Source of the DNA: Flavobacteriaceae bacterium
Lineage (GTDB): Bacteria; Bacteroidota; Bacteroidia; Flavobacteriales; Flavobacteriaceae
Direction: 5' to 3'
NCBI GenBank assembly: GCA_024743095.1
Contig: JANSXF010000026.1
Span: 1 to 58,037 of the forward strand
DNA length: 58,037 nucleotides
The position numbers and the translations under genes were made by a program. Below, piece by piece: positions 1-8,630 of the stretch; position 1 is the stretch's first letter, and every line of letters begins with the position of its first letter. The notes beneath the pieces are model-generated. The model was not told the DNA's origin. It searched no databases and worked only from the letters and a program-made list of their open reading frames with translations.

Positions 1-20
1 ATATACATTATCCAAGCATA

Positions 21-51
21 AAAAAATCCCCGAAATTCGGGGATTTTTTTA
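21..51. terminator. bidirectional intrinsic terminator
   Basis: A stem of TCCCCG/CGGGGA around positions 27-43 is flanked by an A-run on the left and a T-run on the right, so it can stop transcription in both directions. It lies just past the stop codon of the minus-strand lysozyme-like gene and would also end a plus-strand gene left of the window. Confidence 0.9.
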
Positions 52-66
52 TGTAATCTTTACCTT

Positions 67-720
67 CTAAACTTTCGCATTTTTTTGCTGTTTGATATTT
101 GAAATATCATAGCCCGCGAATTTTTTCATGTAATATGAGATGCTACTTCCGTAAGCATCGGTTACATCGTTTTGTCCATATGATCGTAGATACTTTTTGA
201 CATTACCTGCTCCTGCCAAATGGGCAGCGGCCAAAATACCGGATTCAGTTACTTTGATTCCTCCGATGGTTTTTCCGTTGAAGCGCTTGATGTCCCTTCT
301 CAAAATCCACTTATTACGGGCAATATTGGCCATAAAGGCTTTTTCCTGAAGTTCTGGGCTGTCCAAAAACTCATCCATATTGTAAATACCCATTAAGTTC
401 AATGTGCTGCTACCAAATTGGTATTTGCCCAAATAACCCAATGTATTCACTCTTTGATATTTACCTTGGGATTCTTTGAAAGCCAATGCTTCCTTAAAGC
501 CATTGTAGGCTTTGCCCAGAAATGGAGGTATTACCTTGTCCTCGTCAATGAGTTCGATGGAAACCTGCGGTGCAAACATTTCCAAATTGGTCTCTACCTT
601 CAATGAATCGGGAATTTCAACATATTCCTTTTTCATTACGGTATAGGAACCAAAACTTGTCAAAACTACGATCATGGCAAGATGTAGTACAAAACCTATC
701 CATCTTTTCATAATGTTCAT
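67..720 (-). CDS. secreted lysozyme-like / lytic transglycosylase-like protein
   Basis: The 217-residue protein starts with a hydrophobic signal or anchor segment (about residues 6-24) and is otherwise soluble, so it probably acts in the periplasm. Residues 76-110 hold a KESQGKY segment followed by GYLGKYQFG. This resembles the lysozyme/SLT fold, with E83 as candidate acid. Later residues (SGILAAAHLAGAGNV) also fit that fold. I infer peptidoglycan cleavage from these motifs and from mltG and dapF next door. A second ATG three codons in (711) is an equally possible start. A minus-strand -7 box is at 768-775, so it has its own promoter. Confidence 0.7.
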   Translation of the reverse strand: MNIMKRWIGFVLHLAMIVVLTSFGSYTVMKKEYVEIPDSLKVETNLEMFAPQVSIELIDEDKVIPPFLGKAYNGFKEALAFKESQGKYQRVNTLGYLGKYQFGSSTLNLMGIYNMDEFLDSPELQEKAFMANIARNKWILRRDIKRFNGKTIGGIKVTESGILAAAHLAGAGNVKKYLRSYGQNDVTDAYGSSISYYMKKFAGYDISNIKQQKNAKV

Positions 721-767
721 ATTTGTGATCTCGATACTATATACGTATCAAAAATCAATTTGGCCGG

Positions 768-775
768 CAAATATA
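768..775 (-). promoter_or_regulatory. -7 box for the lysozyme-like gene
   Basis: Read on the minus strand this is TATATTTG, a perfect match to the Bacteroidota TAnnTTTG element, about 48 bp before the start at 720. A GATAC/GTATC inverted repeat (733-748) lies in the predicted leader. No clear -33 TTTG is visible. Confidence 0.5.
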
Positions 776-871
776 GATGGAGATAAGCTAAAGGGCACCC
801 TAAAGCTCATAAAGATTTCTTAAATCAGCCTTAAAATACGTTAAATGGATGAAAATCAACGACAAAGAACC

Positions 872-1915
872 TTATCTCAGAACTTTTTGTTGATTCAGCC
901 ATTGGGTGTACTGTACCTTATTCCGGTTGTGTTGCGCCAAAGATTTGGCAAAGATGTGGTATCCAAAGTTGGAAACATCGGCCACAAAATAGAGATAATC
1001 GTGTTTTTCGGGATTCAAAACCGCATCTATGGAAGTAATGTCCGGCATGGTTATCGGACCTGGAGGAACGCCCGCATATTTATAGGTGTTGTAGGGTGAT
1101 TCCATTTCCAAATCACGGAAAAGTACCCGTTTTATGATGGTATCGTAATTGCCGGTTTCTTTTTTGATGGCATAAATAACCGTTGGGTCCGCTTGCAGCA
1201 GCATTCCCCTTCTAATCCTGTTCAAGTATACTCCAGCAACCCTCGGACGCTCATCCACTTTAGCGGTTTCCTTTTGAACTATGGCTGCCAAAGCGGTCAC
1301 CTCATTGGGGGTCAACCCAAGGTTCTCTGCTTTTTGCAAACGGTCACTGTTCCAGAAGCGTTCATATTCCGTCCGCATTCTATCCCTAAAACTTTTGGCA
1401 TCGGTATTCCAGAAAAACTCATAGGTATTTGGAATGTACATCGCCAATTTGGTATCCCCATCAAACTTGGTTTCCTTCAAAAACTCAGGGTCATTGAAGG
1501 TTTGAAGCAATTCTAAGCTATCGGCTTCTATCTGCTCAGAAACTCTTCCGGCCAACAACGCCAGCGATTCTTGATTATTGAAGGATACTTGAACAGGTAC
1601 GTTGGCGCTCCGAAGGGTATTGATGATCTCATTATTGTTCATCCCTTTTTTGAGAGCATATTTCCCTGCTTTTATATTGCTGATATACCCTTTACGCTTG
1701 GCCACAGCTTCAAAAGTGGATAAATCCTGCAACAAAGGTTCCAATGAAGCTTTTACATCATTGAACGATGCATCCGTTTCAATATAAACAAAGGCTTCAT
1801 CATTATTGAACTGTGTATTGGGACTAAAAATGGCACTGTAAATTTGATAAGCAATAAAACCGCAGATCAACAATCCGAGGACGGCCGTTGCCCAAAGTAC
1901 TTTCTTAAGATTCAT
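872..1915 (-). CDS. mltG: endolytic transglycosylase MltG
   Basis: This 347-residue protein is a YceG/MltG family enzyme, an inner-membrane lytic transglycosylase that cuts nascent glycan strands and so sets chain length. One N-terminal membrane segment (about residues 6-28) is followed by a periplasmic domain. The catalytic region reads AAIVQKET then RPRVAGVYLNR and LLQADPTVIYA, with E216 as catalytic glutamate. Length matches the family. It is last in a dapF-GNAT-mltG group: its start overlaps the end of the acetyltransferase gene by 11 bp, so the genes are probably translated from one mRNA. Confidence 0.95.
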   Translation of the reverse strand: MNLKKVLWATAVLGLLICGFIAYQIYSAIFSPNTQFNNDEAFVYIETDASFNDVKASLEPLLQDLSTFEAVAKRKGYISNIKAGKYALKKGMNNNEIINTLRSANVPVQVSFNNQESLALLAGRVSEQIEADSLELLQTFNDPEFLKETKFDGDTKLAMYIPNTYEFFWNTDAKSFRDRMRTEYERFWNSDRLQKAENLGLTPNEVTALAAIVQKETAKVDERPRVAGVYLNRIRRGMLLQADPTVIYAIKKETGNYDTIIKRVLFRDLEMESPYNTYKYAGVPPGPITMPDITSIDAVLNPEKHDYLYFVADVSNFGYHIFAKSLAQHNRNKVQYTQWLNQQKVLR

Positions 1916-2438
1916 TTGTATTGATCTTTTGATACATTATTTCGTTCTTGAACCCTTGATTGGTTCTTATCCATTCCCTTTTAACGCCGATTTCTTCGAA
2001 CCCCATTTTTTGAAACAAATGGATACTCGCCTCATTATCCTCCAAAATATTGGCGTAGAGTTGATGCATGTCAAAAGCTGAAAATGCATAATCGCACAAA
2101 AGCGACAAGGCTTCTGCGCCAGCACCTCTGTTTCTATCACCGGGCTCTACAATTATAATTCCGATTCCCGCCCGTCTGTGTTTAGGATCAAAATCGAACA
2201 AATCGATAAGCCCTATACATTCATCTTGCTTATTGCTTATACATAATCGCAATTGCTTCACATCGTAAATATCCCTGTGGGCATTGTCCAGATACAATTG
2301 AAGCACCGTTTTGGAATAAGGTTTTAGCGTGCCGCTTACCTCCCAGACCGATGTATCGTTTTCCAATTTGTACAGAAAATCGAGGTCAGTGGGCTCCAAT
2401 GCCCGTAAATAGACTTGTTTTCCCTTTAGATTGAGCAT
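1905..2438 (-). CDS. GNAT family N-acetyltransferase
   Basis: The 177-residue protein has the GNAT layout of the RimJ/RimL type. It has an early LRALEPTDLDFLY segment, a central beta strand and acetyl-CoA loop (GIGIIIVEPGDRNRGAGAEAL, about residues 90-110) and a C-terminal NEASIHLFQKMGFEEIG segment. The substrate (protein N-terminus, small amine or antibiotic) cannot be told from sequence. It overlaps dapF by 13 bp upstream and mltG by 11 bp downstream, which implies translational coupling, though no functional link to lysine or cell-wall synthesis is shown. Confidence 0.88.
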   Translation of the reverse strand: MLNLKGKQVYLRALEPTDLDFLYKLENDTSVWEVSGTLKPYSKTVLQLYLDNAHRDIYDVKQLRLCISNKQDECIGLIDLFDFDPKHRRAGIGIIIVEPGDRNRGAGAEALSLLCDYAFSAFDMHQLYANILEDNEASIHLFQKMGFEEIGVKREWIRTNQGFKNEIMYQKINTNES

Positions 2439-3208
2439 TCGATGGTTCCTTTAAACACTTGTATGGCGGGGCCTTTTAAAAAGATATTGCTGTACTTCCC
2501 ATCCTTCTTCTCAAAAGAAATGGTCAAATCACCTCCAATAGTATGGATATGAACTTCGTTGGCAGCGGTTTTACCTGATTCGTGCATGGCCAAGGCCACG
2601 GCCGTTACCCCTGTACCACATGAAAAGGTCTCCCCTTCCACTCCCCTTTCGTAGGTTCGCACATCAAAAGAGTTGTCCTTGGTCTGTTCCACAAAATTGA
2701 TATTGCTCCCAGACTCACCGTAAATTCCATAGCGTAGTTTCTTCCCTTCTTTTTGTACATCGAACTCTTTCAACTCCTTCACCAATTGTACATGGTGGGG
2801 GGAGCCGGTATCCAAAAAACTATGGTTCTGTTTCTCGTGTATCTTATCTACATCTATCATTTTTAGATTGACGATGTCTCCTTCTACGGTAGCTTCATGA
2901 AGCCCATCTACTGCATTAAAGATGGTCTTTTCTTCTATCACTCCCAAATAATGGGCAAAAGCTACCAAACAACGCCCCCCGTTACCGCACATGGTGCTTT
3001 CGGCTCCATCGGCGTTATAGTAAACCATCTCAAAATCAGACATATTGTCATTTTCGAGCAGAATCAAACCGTCCGCTCCAATGCCAAATCTTCGGTCACA
3101 AAGCTCCGCCACAAGTTTGGTATTGTTTTTGGGAAATATACCCTGACGATTGTCAATAATTACAAAATCGTTTCCCGTTCCTTGATATTTAAAAAACTGT
3201 AGTTCCAT
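2426..3208 (-). CDS. dapF: diaminopimelate epimerase
   Basis: DapF interconverts LL- and meso-diaminopimelate for lysine and peptidoglycan synthesis. Both catalytic cysteines are present: C74 in STMCGNGGRC and C197 in GETFSCGTG (numbered from the MELQ start). The N-terminus ELQFFKYQGTGNDFVIID is the usual family start, so I chose the ATG at 3208 over the one two codons upstream (3214). The length of 260 residues is normal. It is first in the dapF-GNAT-mltG unit and is divergent from htrA. Confidence 0.96.
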   Translation of the reverse strand: MELQFFKYQGTGNDFVIIDNRQGIFPKNNTKLVAELCDRRFGIGADGLILLENDNMSDFEMVYYNADGAESTMCGNGGRCLVAFAHYLGVIEEKTIFNAVDGLHEATVEGDIVNLKMIDVDKIHEKQNHSFLDTGSPHHVQLVKELKEFDVQKEGKKLRYGIYGESGSNINFVEQTKDNSFDVRTYERGVEGETFSCGTGVTAVALAMHESGKTAANEVHIHTIGGDLTISFEKKDGKYSNIFLKGPAIQVFKGTIECSI

Positions 3209-3225
3209 ATACATCTACAAAGGAA

Positions 3226-3233
3226 CAAATATA
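3226..3233 (-). promoter_or_regulatory. -7 box of the dapF operon
   Basis: On the minus strand this reads TATATTTG, a full TAnnTTTG match ending 18 bp before the chosen dapF ATG. The leader would be very short. No convincing -33 element is seen. Confidence 0.55.
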
Positions 3234-3303
3234 TGGGATTCTTTAAGGTTTTTTTTGTAGTTAAAACAGCGTTAAACCGACCTAACCAAAAATTGAAAAC
3301 TTT

Positions 3304-3311
3304 TAATTTTG
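3304..3311 (+). promoter_or_regulatory. -7 box of htrA
   Basis: TAATTTTG matches TAnnTTTG and ends 31 bp before the htrA ATG. The -33 region is not conserved. Confidence 0.5.
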
Positions 3312-3342
3312 ATAAAGCTTAATGTTAAATTGTTAATGAATT

Positions 3343-4743
3343 ATGAAGAAAATAGCTAGTTTATTCCTTGTTTCCGTATTTGCCGGTGCAATTACGCTGG
3401 GAGCTTACAAATTATTTTTTGAGAAAGAGAGCTACAAATGGGTCACTGCACAAGAGGAAACACCTTTTGTGACCACGAGTAACTTGGATACATCTGCCAG
3501 GGGAGCCGGAATCAATGAGGTGGATTTTACCTCCGCAGCCGAAAAAACGGTGAATTCCGTGGTACACGTTAAAAACATGACCATGAGCAGTAGAGGTCCA
3601 TCCAATATTGCAGAATTTTTTTATGGCTATGAACGTAAATCAACTCCTCAAGTAGGCACGGGTTCCGGAGTAATTATTTCTCCAGATGGTTACATAGTGA
3701 CCAACAATCATGTTATCGCCAACTCAAGTCAACTTGAAGTGGTTCTCAACAACAATAAATCGTATGAAGCAGAAGTAATCGGTACCGATGCCGACTCCGA
3801 TATCGCCCTTTTAAAAATAGATGCCGGGGATGCATTACCTTACTTGGCATTCGGAGATTCCGACAATGCTAAAATTGGGGAGTGGGTACTTGCCGTTGGG
3901 AATCCATTTAACTTGACCTCTACCGTAACGGCAGGTATTGTAAGTGCAAAAGCACGATCGCTTGCTCCTTCAGGCGCCCAATCCTTTATACAGACCGATG
4001 CCGCCGTTAACCCTGGAAACAGTGGTGGGGCCTTGGTAAACACCAATGGCGACCTTATCGGTATCAATACCGCCATTACTTCACAGACCGGCTCTTATAT
4101 TGGTTATGCCTTTGCGGTTCCGAGTAACATTGCCAAAAAAGTTGTGGAGGATATTATGGAGTTCGGAAATGTACAAAAAGGACTTTTGGGGATTTCCGCT
4201 GTAAATGCAAGATCTCCGCTAGCCATTGAAAAAGGAATTGATGAACTAGAAGGTGTTTATGTCGATGGCGTGGAAGAGGATTCTGGTGCCGATGAAGCCG
4301 GTTTAATGCAGGGTGACATCATTAAAAAAGTGGATAATCTCGATATTGGCAAGTTCTCCCAACTTACAGGATATTTAAATTCAAAGAGGCCTGGCGATGT
4401 GGTACAAGTGACATTGGAGCGTGATGGTGAGAATCTGGTAAAAAATGTGACGTTGAAAAAACAGAACAGTGTAATTCTACCAGCTACATCTTTCAGAGTA
4501 AAAAACTTGACCAAAGAAGACAGAAAGAAATTTGGCGTATCCAAAGGCGTTAAGATTATTGATGTTCCCCAAGGCTACTCCAGATATGGTTTGACCAACA
4601 AGATCATTATTGAACTTGATGGAGAACCCATCGACAACATTGATGATGCCAAAGAACGCTTTGGCAAAATATCGAGATATGGACGAACCAGTTTCACCAT
4701 GATCAATGAAGATGGTGAAAAAGAACACATGATACTTCAGTAA
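3343..4743 (+). CDS. htrA: Do/HtrA family periplasmic serine protease
   Basis: This 466-residue DegP/DegQ-type protease-chaperone degrades misfolded envelope proteins. A signal peptide (about residues 1-22) leads into a trypsin-like domain with an intact triad: H123 in TNNHVIA, D153 in DSDIALLK and S227 in NPGNSGGAL. It is followed by a PDZ domain (about 275-365). The remaining C-terminus (about 380-466) is likely a second, more diverged PDZ. Single-gene unit: its own promoter lies upstream and an intrinsic terminator follows. DegP versus DegQ cannot be decided from sequence. Confidence 0.95.
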   Translation: MKKIASLFLVSVFAGAITLGAYKLFFEKESYKWVTAQEETPFVTTSNLDTSARGAGINEVDFTSAAEKTVNSVVHVKNMTMSSRGPSNIAEFFYGYERKSTPQVGTGSGVIISPDGYIVTNNHVIANSSQLEVVLNNNKSYEAEVIGTDADSDIALLKIDAGDALPYLAFGDSDNAKIGEWVLAVGNPFNLTSTVTAGIVSAKARSLAPSGAQSFIQTDAAVNPGNSGGALVNTNGDLIGINTAITSQTGSYIGYAFAVPSNIAKKVVEDIMEFGNVQKGLLGISAVNARSPLAIEKGIDELEGVYVDGVEEDSGADEAGLMQGDIIKKVDNLDIGKFSQLTGYLNSKRPGDVVQVTLERDGENLVKNVTLKKQNSVILPATSFRVKNLTKEDRKKFGVSKGVKIIDVPQGYSRYGLTNKIIIELDGEPIDNIDDAKERFGKISRYGRTSFTMINEDGEKEHMILQ

Positions 4744-4763
4744 AAAGTGCTAAAAAAACACTT

Positions 4764-4792
4764 AAAAGCGTCTTGAAAAGGACGCTTTTTTT
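4764..4792 (+). terminator. intrinsic terminator after htrA
   Basis: AAAAGCGTC pairs with GACGCTTTT across an 8-nt loop, followed by a T-run, 20 bp past the htrA stop codon. Confidence 0.92.
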
Positions 4793-4872
4793 ATACTCAA
4801 TATGTTTTACGAAAACGTTTGAAATATATAATTTAGCCAAGAAATTAATCATCACAACCGCAACCATCATCC

Positions 4873-6321
4873 ATGAACGACAATTTATCTTACGAGAAGG
4901 AACTTGCCTTTCAGGCAGATAGACGTAAAGCCACTACAGAATTCATAAAAATCATCAGCGACCTTTGGTACGATAAGGCCATTGAAGTGGTTCTCTTCAA
5001 AAATCAAATTATTGACAAGAACGTGAGCGACATCATCAACCTGCACGAATATGCGGGTGAGTTTGTCCAAAAACCTATGTCCATTTTTGATTCTGTGGAA
5101 ATCTTACGGGCCATTAACGACCTTAACCTCCCTCCGGCCAAACTCGATATTGGCAAGCTGACCTACGAGTACAATTCCAGTCAAAATGCCCATTTAAATG
5201 TAAAGGCCTTTGTTATTGATAAGCTGAAGGGTGCCCAAACCACTAAAGCCATTGAACCAAAAGATGTGGTACTCTATGGTTTTGGACGTATTGGACGTTT
5301 GGTCGCACGCGAACTTATGGCCAAAACGGGCCGAGGCAGTCAATTACGGTTACGTGCCATCGTAGTCCGGGGTGAGATGAACAGGGAAGTTCTGGAAAAA
5401 AGAGCAGCCCTTCTTAAAACCGATTCGGTTCACGGACCATTTACCGGAACTGTAGACGTGGATGTGGAAAAACAAGCGCTCATCATCAATGGCACCACGG
5501 TAAAAATCATCAACGCCAATCAACCCGAAGATATCGATTACACCAAATATGGCATTACAAATGCCTTGATTATCGATAACACAGGGGCCTTTAGGGACAA
5601 CAAGGAACTATCCCGTCATCTAAAATCAAAAGGGGCCAGCAAGGTACTGTTGACCGCTCCGGGAAAAGAGCTCCCCAATATTGTACACGGCGTAAACCAC
5701 AAAGATTTTGACCCGGACAAAACTAAAATATACTCCGCTGCCTCCTGTACTACGAACGCCATAACTCCTATCCTAAAAATAATCGAAGACTCTTTGGGCA
5801 TTAAAAAAGGGCATTTGGAAACCATCCACGCCTATACCAATGATCAAAATCTGGTGGACAATATGCACAATAAGTACCGCCGCGGCCGTGCAGCGGCACT
5901 CAATATGGTGATTACGGAAACAGGTGCAGGGTCTGCGGTCGCCAAGGCACTGCCATCGTTAAAAGGAAAACTGACCTCAAACGCCATAAGGGTTCCCGTA
6001 CCCAATGGGTCGCTTGCCATTTTAAACTTAGAGGTCAAAAACAAAACCTCAAAAGAAGGCATAGATACCATCGTTAAAAAATATGCGTTGGAAGGTGATT
6101 TGGTGGAGCAGATAAAGTATGCGCTGAGCAACGAATTGGTCTCTTCGGACATTGTAGGTGCCACGGCTCCATCAATTTATGATAGCAAGGCCACGATTGT
6201 AGCTCCCAACGGAAAAAATGTAGTGCTGTATATTTGGTACGATAACGAGTATGGTTATTCGCACCAAGTTATACGATTGGCAAAATATATCGCAAAAGTT
6301 AGGCGTTATACGTATTATTAA
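4873..6321 (+). CDS. gap: glyceraldehyde-3-phosphate dehydrogenase, long form
   Basis: It oxidises glyceraldehyde 3-phosphate to 1,3-bisphosphoglycerate (or the reverse). The Rossmann motif YGFGRIGRLVAREL begins near residue 135 and the catalytic SCTTN cysteine is C292. The C-terminal WYDNEYGYSHQV is also canonical. At 482 residues it is about 150 longer than a standard GAPDH (about 330), mostly because of an N-terminal domain of about 130 residues rich in charged helices. I recall similar long GAPDHs in other Flavobacteriia, where a second normal gap gene usually exists elsewhere. Direction of flux and cofactor are not visible. Confidence 0.93.
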   Translation: MNDNLSYEKELAFQADRRKATTEFIKIISDLWYDKAIEVVLFKNQIIDKNVSDIINLHEYAGEFVQKPMSIFDSVEILRAINDLNLPPAKLDIGKLTYEYNSSQNAHLNVKAFVIDKLKGAQTTKAIEPKDVVLYGFGRIGRLVARELMAKTGRGSQLRLRAIVVRGEMNREVLEKRAALLKTDSVHGPFTGTVDVDVEKQALIINGTTVKIINANQPEDIDYTKYGITNALIIDNTGAFRDNKELSRHLKSKGASKVLLTAPGKELPNIVHGVNHKDFDPDKTKIYSAASCTTNAITPILKIIEDSLGIKKGHLETIHAYTNDQNLVDNMHNKYRRGRAAALNMVITETGAGSAVAKALPSLKGKLTSNAIRVPVPNGSLAILNLEVKNKTSKEGIDTIVKKYALEGDLVEQIKYALSNELVSSDIVGATAPSIYDSKATIVAPNGKNVVLYIWYDNEYGYSHQVIRLAKYIAKVRRYTYY

Positions 6322-6422
6322 CGGGGCACGATTTGTTCTTTGAACTGATTTTCTTTTTTTAAATTAGGTATATTGATGTAATTTCGCCCCACCCTTAATC
6401 TAAATTTAATACGAGAACATTA

Positions 6423-7034
6423 TTGAACATGAAGCATTTACGCATTTTATTTGCCTTAGTCTTACTTATCCCTGCCCTGTCCCTCCATGCACAGGAAGAT
6501 GAATCAACAGAAGAAACTGACACTACCCTTAGAGGGCAGTTTGAAGAACTGGAAAGCAAGTCGGGCAACTATCGGGCCAATGGTATCCGTTATGAGGTCG
6601 TTAAACTGTCCGACCTTTATGAAACAAAAAACAACATTTTCGATTCTATAGATACCGCCAATAAGACCATCAAGGACTTGTCGGCCACCATCACAGCCAA
6701 CGATGCTGAAATAGAAAGCTTAAATGGCAAGTTGCAAGAAACTACCAATAAGCTGAACAATGTTACCGAAGAAAAAGACAGCATTTCTTTCTTTGGCATG
6801 CTCATAAGCAAAGGAACTTATAACTTTATTCTTTGGTCCATTATTTTTGGACTGTTATTGCTTCTTTTGTTCTTTATATACCGATTCAGAAATAGTAATT
6901 TCTTGACGCAACAGGCAAAATCGGCCCTTGCCGAACTCGAAGAAGAATATCAAAACCACAGGAGAAGAGCACTTGAGCGAGAGCAGAAAATAAGCAGACA
7001 GCTACAGGACGAACTGAACAAGCAGAAAAAATAA
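6423..7034 (+). CDS. signal-peptide coiled-coil membrane protein of unknown function
   Basis: The 203-residue protein has a signal peptide (residues 1-23, ending LHAQ), a helical segment with likely coiled coil (about 70-120), one membrane span (about 134-152) and a charged C-terminal helix. I recognise no catalytic motif. Relatives next to trmD have sometimes been named tRNA (guanine-N1)-methyltransferase, I believe by neighbour transfer; nothing in this sequence supports a methyltransferase. A terminator separates it from trmD. Confidence 0.8.
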   Translation: MNMKHLRILFALVLLIPALSLHAQEDESTEETDTTLRGQFEELESKSGNYRANGIRYEVVKLSDLYETKNNIFDSIDTANKTIKDLSATITANDAEIESLNGKLQETTNKLNNVTEEKDSISFFGMLISKGTYNFILWSIIFGLLLLLLFFIYRFRNSNFLTQQAKSALAELEEEYQNHRRRALEREQKISRQLQDELNKQKK

Positions 7035-7039
7035 GAATC

Positions 7040-7068
7040 AAGGCTTCCACATCGGAAGCCTTTCTTTT
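7040..7068 (+). terminator. intrinsic terminator between coiled-coil gene and trmD
   Basis: AAGGCTTCC pairs with GGAAGCCTT across a 5-nt loop, followed by TCTTTT. It shows that trmD is transcribed separately. Confidence 0.88.
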
Positions 7069-7093
7069 ATATAGCAGTTATGCCTGCATTCAC

Positions 7094-7101
7094 TACTTTT
7101 G
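7094..7101 (+). promoter_or_regulatory. -7 box of trmD
   Basis: TACTTTTG is a perfect TAnnTTTG element 30 bp before the trmD ATG at 7131. It lies inside the region that a longer in-frame ORF (from 7080) would call coding, which argues for the later start. Confidence 0.6.
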
Positions 7102-7130
7102 CGGCAAATCAATACACAACAACAATATCC

Positions 7131-7805
7131 ATGCGGATAGACATTATCACCGTACTTCCCGAACTTCTAAAAAGTCCTTTTGAGGCTTCCATCTTAAAAC
7201 GGGCCAAAGAAAAGGATTTGGTAGAGGTGCACCTTCATAATTTAAGGGACTATACCACCGGAAACTATAAACAAGTGGACGACTACCAGTTTGGTGGTGG
7301 TGCTGGAATGGTGATGATGATAGAACCCATTGACAAGTGCATTTCCCAATTAAAAGCAGAAAGGGAGTATGACGAAGTCATTTATATGACACCCGATGGC
7401 AATACCCTAAATCAAGGAATGGCCAATGAGATTTCCATGAAAAAGAATATTATTGTGCTTTGTGGTCATTACAAAGGTGTGGACCAGCGGGTAAGGGATA
7501 TGTTCGTGACCCGTGAAATATCCATTGGCGATTATGTGCTCTCCGGTGGGGAATTGGCTGCTGCCATACTCTGCGATGCCGTGATTAGGCTTTTGCCCGG
7601 CGTACTAAACGATGAAACCTCTGCCCTAACGGATACTTTTCAGGATAATTTACTGGCACCGCCAGTCTATACTCGACCCGCAGAATATAAAGGAATGGAA
7701 GTTCCCAAAATTCTCCTGAGCGGTAACTTTCCAAAAATCGAAAGATGGCGGGAACAGCAAGCTCTCGAACGCACCCAAGAAAGAAGACCTGATCTTTTAA
7801 AATAA
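7131..7805 (+). CDS. trmD: tRNA (guanine-37-N1)-methyltransferase
   Basis: TrmD methylates G37 of tRNAs that read CNN codons, which prevents +1 frameshifts. The protein starts [13 protein letters not shown], as in the family, and carries the knotted SAM site with [13 protein letters not shown] and [15 protein letters not shown]. At 224 residues it is of normal size. An upstream in-frame ATG at 7080 is rejected because the promoter box lies between the two and the extra 17 residues match nothing. It precedes rplS with one small membrane gene between; trmD-rplS linkage is common in bacteria. Confidence 0.96.
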   Translation: MRIDIITVLPELLKSPFEASILKRAKEKDLVEVHLHNLRDYTTGNYKQVDDYQFGGGAGMVMMIEPIDKCISQLKAEREYDEVIYMTPDGNTLNQGMANEISMKKNIIVLCGHYKGVDQRVRDMFVTREISIGDYVLSGGELAAAILCDAVIRLLPGVLNDETSALTDTFQDNLLAPPVYTRPAEYKGMEVPKILLSGNFPKIERWREQQALERTQERRPDLLK

Positions 7806-7810
7806 ACAAC

Positions 7811-8134
7811 ATGGAAAACCTACAAAATTATTATGTGATAGGAGGTGCTTTAAATACCTTAGGTCAATTAATTATAGTTATTGCGAGCATAATATTGTTG
7901 ATCAAACAGAGGAATATCCCTGTATTCCTTATTCTTTTGGGCAGTACTCTTTCTATTCTTTTTTCGGTGGGAAGTGTTTTTTGGAACATGGTTTCTGCTC
8001 AGGATGGTCCTGAATCACTGGCAAGAAACGCTGGAATTGTCAATATAGTTAGTCAGCTGCCCTATCTTCTATTTGCCATAGGGCTCCTTCTCTATATTAT
8101 TATGTTTGTTAAAAAACAGATTAAGAAGGAATAA
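7811..8134 (+). CDS. small three-span membrane protein, unknown
   Basis: The 107-residue protein has three hydrophobic segments (about residues 10-31, 35-57 and 76-100) and a lysine-rich end. No known motif is visible. It begins 5 bp after the trmD stop, so it is probably co-transcribed with trmD. It sits between trmD and rplS, which are normally neighbours, so it may be a lineage-specific insertion. Confidence 0.7.
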   Translation: MENLQNYYVIGGALNTLGQLIIVIASIILLIKQRNIPVFLILLGSTLSILFSVGSVFWNMVSAQDGPESLARNAGIVNIVSQLPYLLFAIGLLLYIIMFVKKQIKKE

Positions 8135-8157
8135 CAAGCCCTAAAAATAAAAAACAA

Positions 8158-8188
8158 CTTGTTATTTATAAATATTGCATTATTTTTG
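8158..8188 (+). promoter_or_regulatory. rplS promoter
   Basis: CTTG (8158-8161) and TATTTTTG (8181-8188) are separated by 19 bp, a near-ideal Bacteroidota -33/-7 pair. The predicted start near 8193 leaves a leader of about 65 nt. Confidence 0.75.
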
Positions 8189-8195
8189 CAATCTC

Positions 8196-8233
8196 AAAAT
8201 CAACCTCTGACGAAATCCGTGTAAGTTGGTTTT
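8196..8233 (+). promoter_or_regulatory. putative L19 leader hairpin
   Basis: AAAATCAAC (8196-8204) pairs with GTTGGTTTT (8225-8233), nine pairs with one G-U. The loop contains an inner ACG/CGT pairing (8210-8212 with 8218-8220). It starts only a few bases after the predicted transcription start and ends 25 bp before the rplS ATG, the place expected for an autoregulatory ribosomal-protein leader. I recall that a flavobacterial L19 leader has been proposed, but cannot check it. Confidence 0.55.
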
Positions 8234-8258
8234 GTAAAAACATTTAAAAAACATACAA

Positions 8259-8609
8259 ATGGAATCCTTAATAAAATTTGTTGAAGACGAATTTGTTCCA
8301 AAAAAAGAATTTCCAAAATTTTCAGCTGGTGACACCATCACTGTTTATTACGAAATCAAGGAAGGTGAAAAAACTCGTACCCAGTTCTTTAAAGGTGTAG
8401 TGATACAACGTAGAGGAAGCGGTGCAACAGAAACTTTCACTATCCGCAAAATGTCCGGTACTGTAGGTGTGGAAAGAATTTTTCCCGTAAACATGCCCGC
8501 TTTGCAAAGAGTTGAAGTAAACAAAAAAGGTAAGGTACGTAGATCAAGAATCTTCTACTTTAGAGGTCTTACCGGTAAAAAGGCCCGTATTAAAGAAGTT
8601 AAAGGGTAA
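8259..8609 (+). CDS. rplS: 50S ribosomal protein L19
   Basis: This 116-residue protein sits at the subunit interface of the ribosome. The signature KFSAGDTITVYYEI, FKGVVIQRRGSG and GVERIFPVNMP segments are all there, with the basic C-terminal RSRIFYFRGLTGKKARIKE. Length is normal. It has its own promoter, a structured leader and a strong terminator. Confidence 0.98.
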   Translation: MESLIKFVEDEFVPKKEFPKFSAGDTITVYYEIKEGEKTRTQFFKGVVIQRRGSGATETFTIRKMSGTVGVERIFPVNMPALQRVEVNKKGKVRRSRIFYFRGLTGKKARIKEVKG

Positions 8610-8630
8610 TCAACATCCTATAAAACATGA

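Noticed and set aside
3840..4728. Several minus-strand ORFs inside htrA
   Set aside because: They are antisense shadows of a well-conserved protease gene with no promoter or family match.
7080..7130. Longer N-terminus for trmD
   Set aside because: The extra 17 residues contain the -7 promoter box and do not match the family; MRIDIIT is the normal start.
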